DNA of 60,479 nt. Source: a bacterium (lineage in GTDB: Bacteria; Thermodesulfobiota; Thermodesulfobiia; Thermodesulfobiales; Thermodesulfobiaceae). Location of the stretch: positions 1 through 60,479 of the forward strand of contig JAJXTU010000002.1 in assembly GCA_021783475.1 (NCBI GenBank), in the 5' to 3' direction. Both the position numbers and the translations under genes were made by a program. Positions 59,563 through 60,479 of the stretch are shown one piece after another. Each line of letters opens with the position of its first letter. Positions within the stretch are counted from its first letter, which is position 1. The notes under the pieces are model-generated. The model was not told the origin of the DNA and did not search any database. It was given only the letters and a program-made list of their open reading frames with translations.

Positions 59563-60199
59563 CATATTTCAAAAACTTTCTAATTTTGATTTGCAAATAT
59601 GCTTTGAAGCAGAAAATCAAGTCTTAGTTTTGTTTGGTCCATCTGGCTGCGGAAAAACTACAACCCTTAAACTTTTGTCTGGTCTAAGAAAGCTTCACAA
59701 AGGAAGTATTGTTTTTAAAGAGACTGCTTTTGCAGATACAGATAAAGGGATTTTTATTTCTCCCCAGAAAAGAAAATTTAGTATGATGTTTCAAGACTAT
59801 GCTCTTTTTCCACATCTTAGTGTATACAATAACATTCTTTATGGTTCAAAGAAGAACAAGGTTGATCATTTAAGGGCTCAAGAGCTGATGTCTAAATTTA
59901 ATATAACCCAATTAAAAGACTCATTTCCATTGCTGATATCTGGTGGAGAGAGGCAAAGGGTAGCTCTTGCAAGGGCTCTTATGACAGAACCAAATGCCAT
60001 ATTATTAGACGAGCCATTGTCTGCACTTGACTCGGAAACGCGTGTTAGACTTGGAGAAGAAATTAGAAATTTTCAAGAGAGCTTCAACATATTGTTCATT
60101 TTAGTTACACACGATAAAGAAGAGGCTAATCGCATTGGTGACAGAATTATATATCTTAATTCGGGCAGAATTACTAATGATGTCGTAGTGCAGCATTAA
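59549..60199 (+). CDS. modC: Short molybdate/tungstate transporter ATPase (no TOBE domain)
   Basis: A 216-residue ABC ATPase. Walker A GPSGCGKTTT near residue 31, Q-loop MMFQDYALFPHLSVYNNI, signature LISGGERQRVALARAL near 130, Walker B AILLDEPLSALD, H-loop VTHDKEEA. Normal ModC (~350 residues) carries a C-terminal Mop/TOBE regulatory domain; here the protein ends about 20 residues after the H-loop. The missing function may be supplied by the separate mop gene at 57290-57496. The reading frame is otherwise intact, so this is not a frameshift. Confidence 0.9.
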   Translation: MLKVNIFQKLSNFDLQICFEAENQVLVLFGPSGCGKTTTLKLLSGLRKLHKGSIVFKETAFADTDKGIFISPQKRKFSMMFQDYALFPHLSVYNNILYGSKKNKVDHLRAQELMSKFNITQLKDSFPLLISGGERQRVALARALMTEPNAILLDEPLSALDSETRVRLGEEIRNFQESFNILFILVTHDKEEANRIGDRIIYLNSGRITNDVVVQH

Positions 60200-60323
60200 T
60201 TTTTTATTTGTCTCTTTTCATAAAATCTTATCGTAACGAGATATGTATTTATTCAATAAGTTACACAGTGCTATTATAGCCAGTATTACAATGGTTATAC
60301 TATTTACATATAATGCAAAACAC

Positions 60324-60354
60324 TTGACAAATAGCATAAGATCTCATATATAAT
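60324..60354 (+). promoter_or_regulatory. Promoter of a second mod-type leader (copy B)
   Basis: TTGACA (60324-60329) and TATAAT (60349-60354), 19-bp gap, with the same CTCATATATAATATAAA stretch as copy A. It drives the leader that runs off the window. Confidence 0.75.
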
Positions 60355-60359
60355 ATAAA

Positions 60360-60479
60360 TAGCCTTTTAGGGGCAGATATTTGCTAAGATCAATAAACGT
60401 CGATGGCGACTTCATCTTAGCTTGAACTTGGAGTTCTTCACTCTTAATCAAAGTTTAAGTAAAAAAAACAAATTTGGAG
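60360..60479 (+). promoter_or_regulatory. Second copy of the structured leader, cut by the window edge
   Basis: From TTTGCTAAG to CAAAGTTTAAGT it repeats copy A (57743-57820) almost base for base, including the shared ATAAACGTCGATGGCGACTT core. The differences lie in stems and keep pairing (GAACT/AGTTC for GAGCT/AGTTC; CTTA/TAAG for CTCA/TGAG). The controlled gene lies beyond the window. Confidence 0.75.

Noticed and set aside
1-60479. Insertion sequences, integrases, prophage genes or rRNA operons
   Set aside because: None seen; no transposase or integrase motifs among the translations and no rRNA-like sequence.

Overview
The window reads as one contiguous stretch of an AT-rich, Gram-negative-type, anaerobic bacterial chromosome. 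An autotransporter with a C-terminal phenylalanine, FlgH and FlgI ring proteins and a lipobox on ModA argue for an outer membrane. A tungsten-type aldehyde:ferredoxin oxidoreductase with a MoaD-like partner, a molybdate/tungstate ABC transporter and a stand-alone Mop domain argue for anaerobic W/Mo metabolism. A Thermodesulfobium-like thermophile would fit, but that is inference from gene content and not proven by any marker gene here.

Layout. 1-3909: large CRISPR array (52 repeats of 36 bp, 51 spacers) entering from the left edge, with no cas genes in the window. 4026-4961: a gene broken by an in-frame stop and an unknown helical protein. 5054-15362 (minus strand): a type I restriction-modification operon, hsdM - RelE/HigB-like toxin - XRE/ImmA antitoxin - hsdS - SF1 helicase - hsdR, with overlapping genes and two striking palindromes. 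16027-19285: a large autotransporter with a decayed duplicate of its own 5' end. 19527-23101: MBL-fold hydrolase, FMN reductase, protoglobin-PsiE fusion and biotin synthase. 23150-26473: NRAMP-like transporter with an MgtE-N/CBS sensor, preceded by a Cys-rich mini-ORF whose RBS can be masked; then an ArsR regulator and a candidate 39-residue selenoprotein. 26491-30686: DJ-1 protein and nadABC. 31053-32875: YeiH-type transporter and two tiny proteins. 33121-37111: OmpR/histidine kinase pair converging on moaD-aor. 37269-40391: EAL-HDOD and PAS signalling proteins. 40673-57250: flagellar cluster flgF-G-A-H-I-J, yvyF-flgM-flgN-flgK-flgL-fliW, flgC-fliE-fliF-fliG-fliJ-flhA, then an RNA methyltransferase. 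57290-60479: mop, a long structured leader, modABC, and a second copy of the same leader at the right edge.

How the parts work together. The left 15 kb is a defence block (CRISPR, type I RM, toxin-antitoxin, helicase). The centre holds cofactor and metal handling (biotin, NAD, divalent metal) and redox proteins. The right third is motility plus W/Mo uptake. Points most worth a second look: the candidate CTTU selenoprotein; the duplicated, covarying leader RNA upstream of modABC; CRISPR spacers rich in perfect hairpins and in sequence antisense to gene starts; the composite hsd operon; and the RBS-masking mini-ORF in front of the NRAMP/MgtE-N pair. All calls come from reading sequence and the supplied translations; no database search was run.
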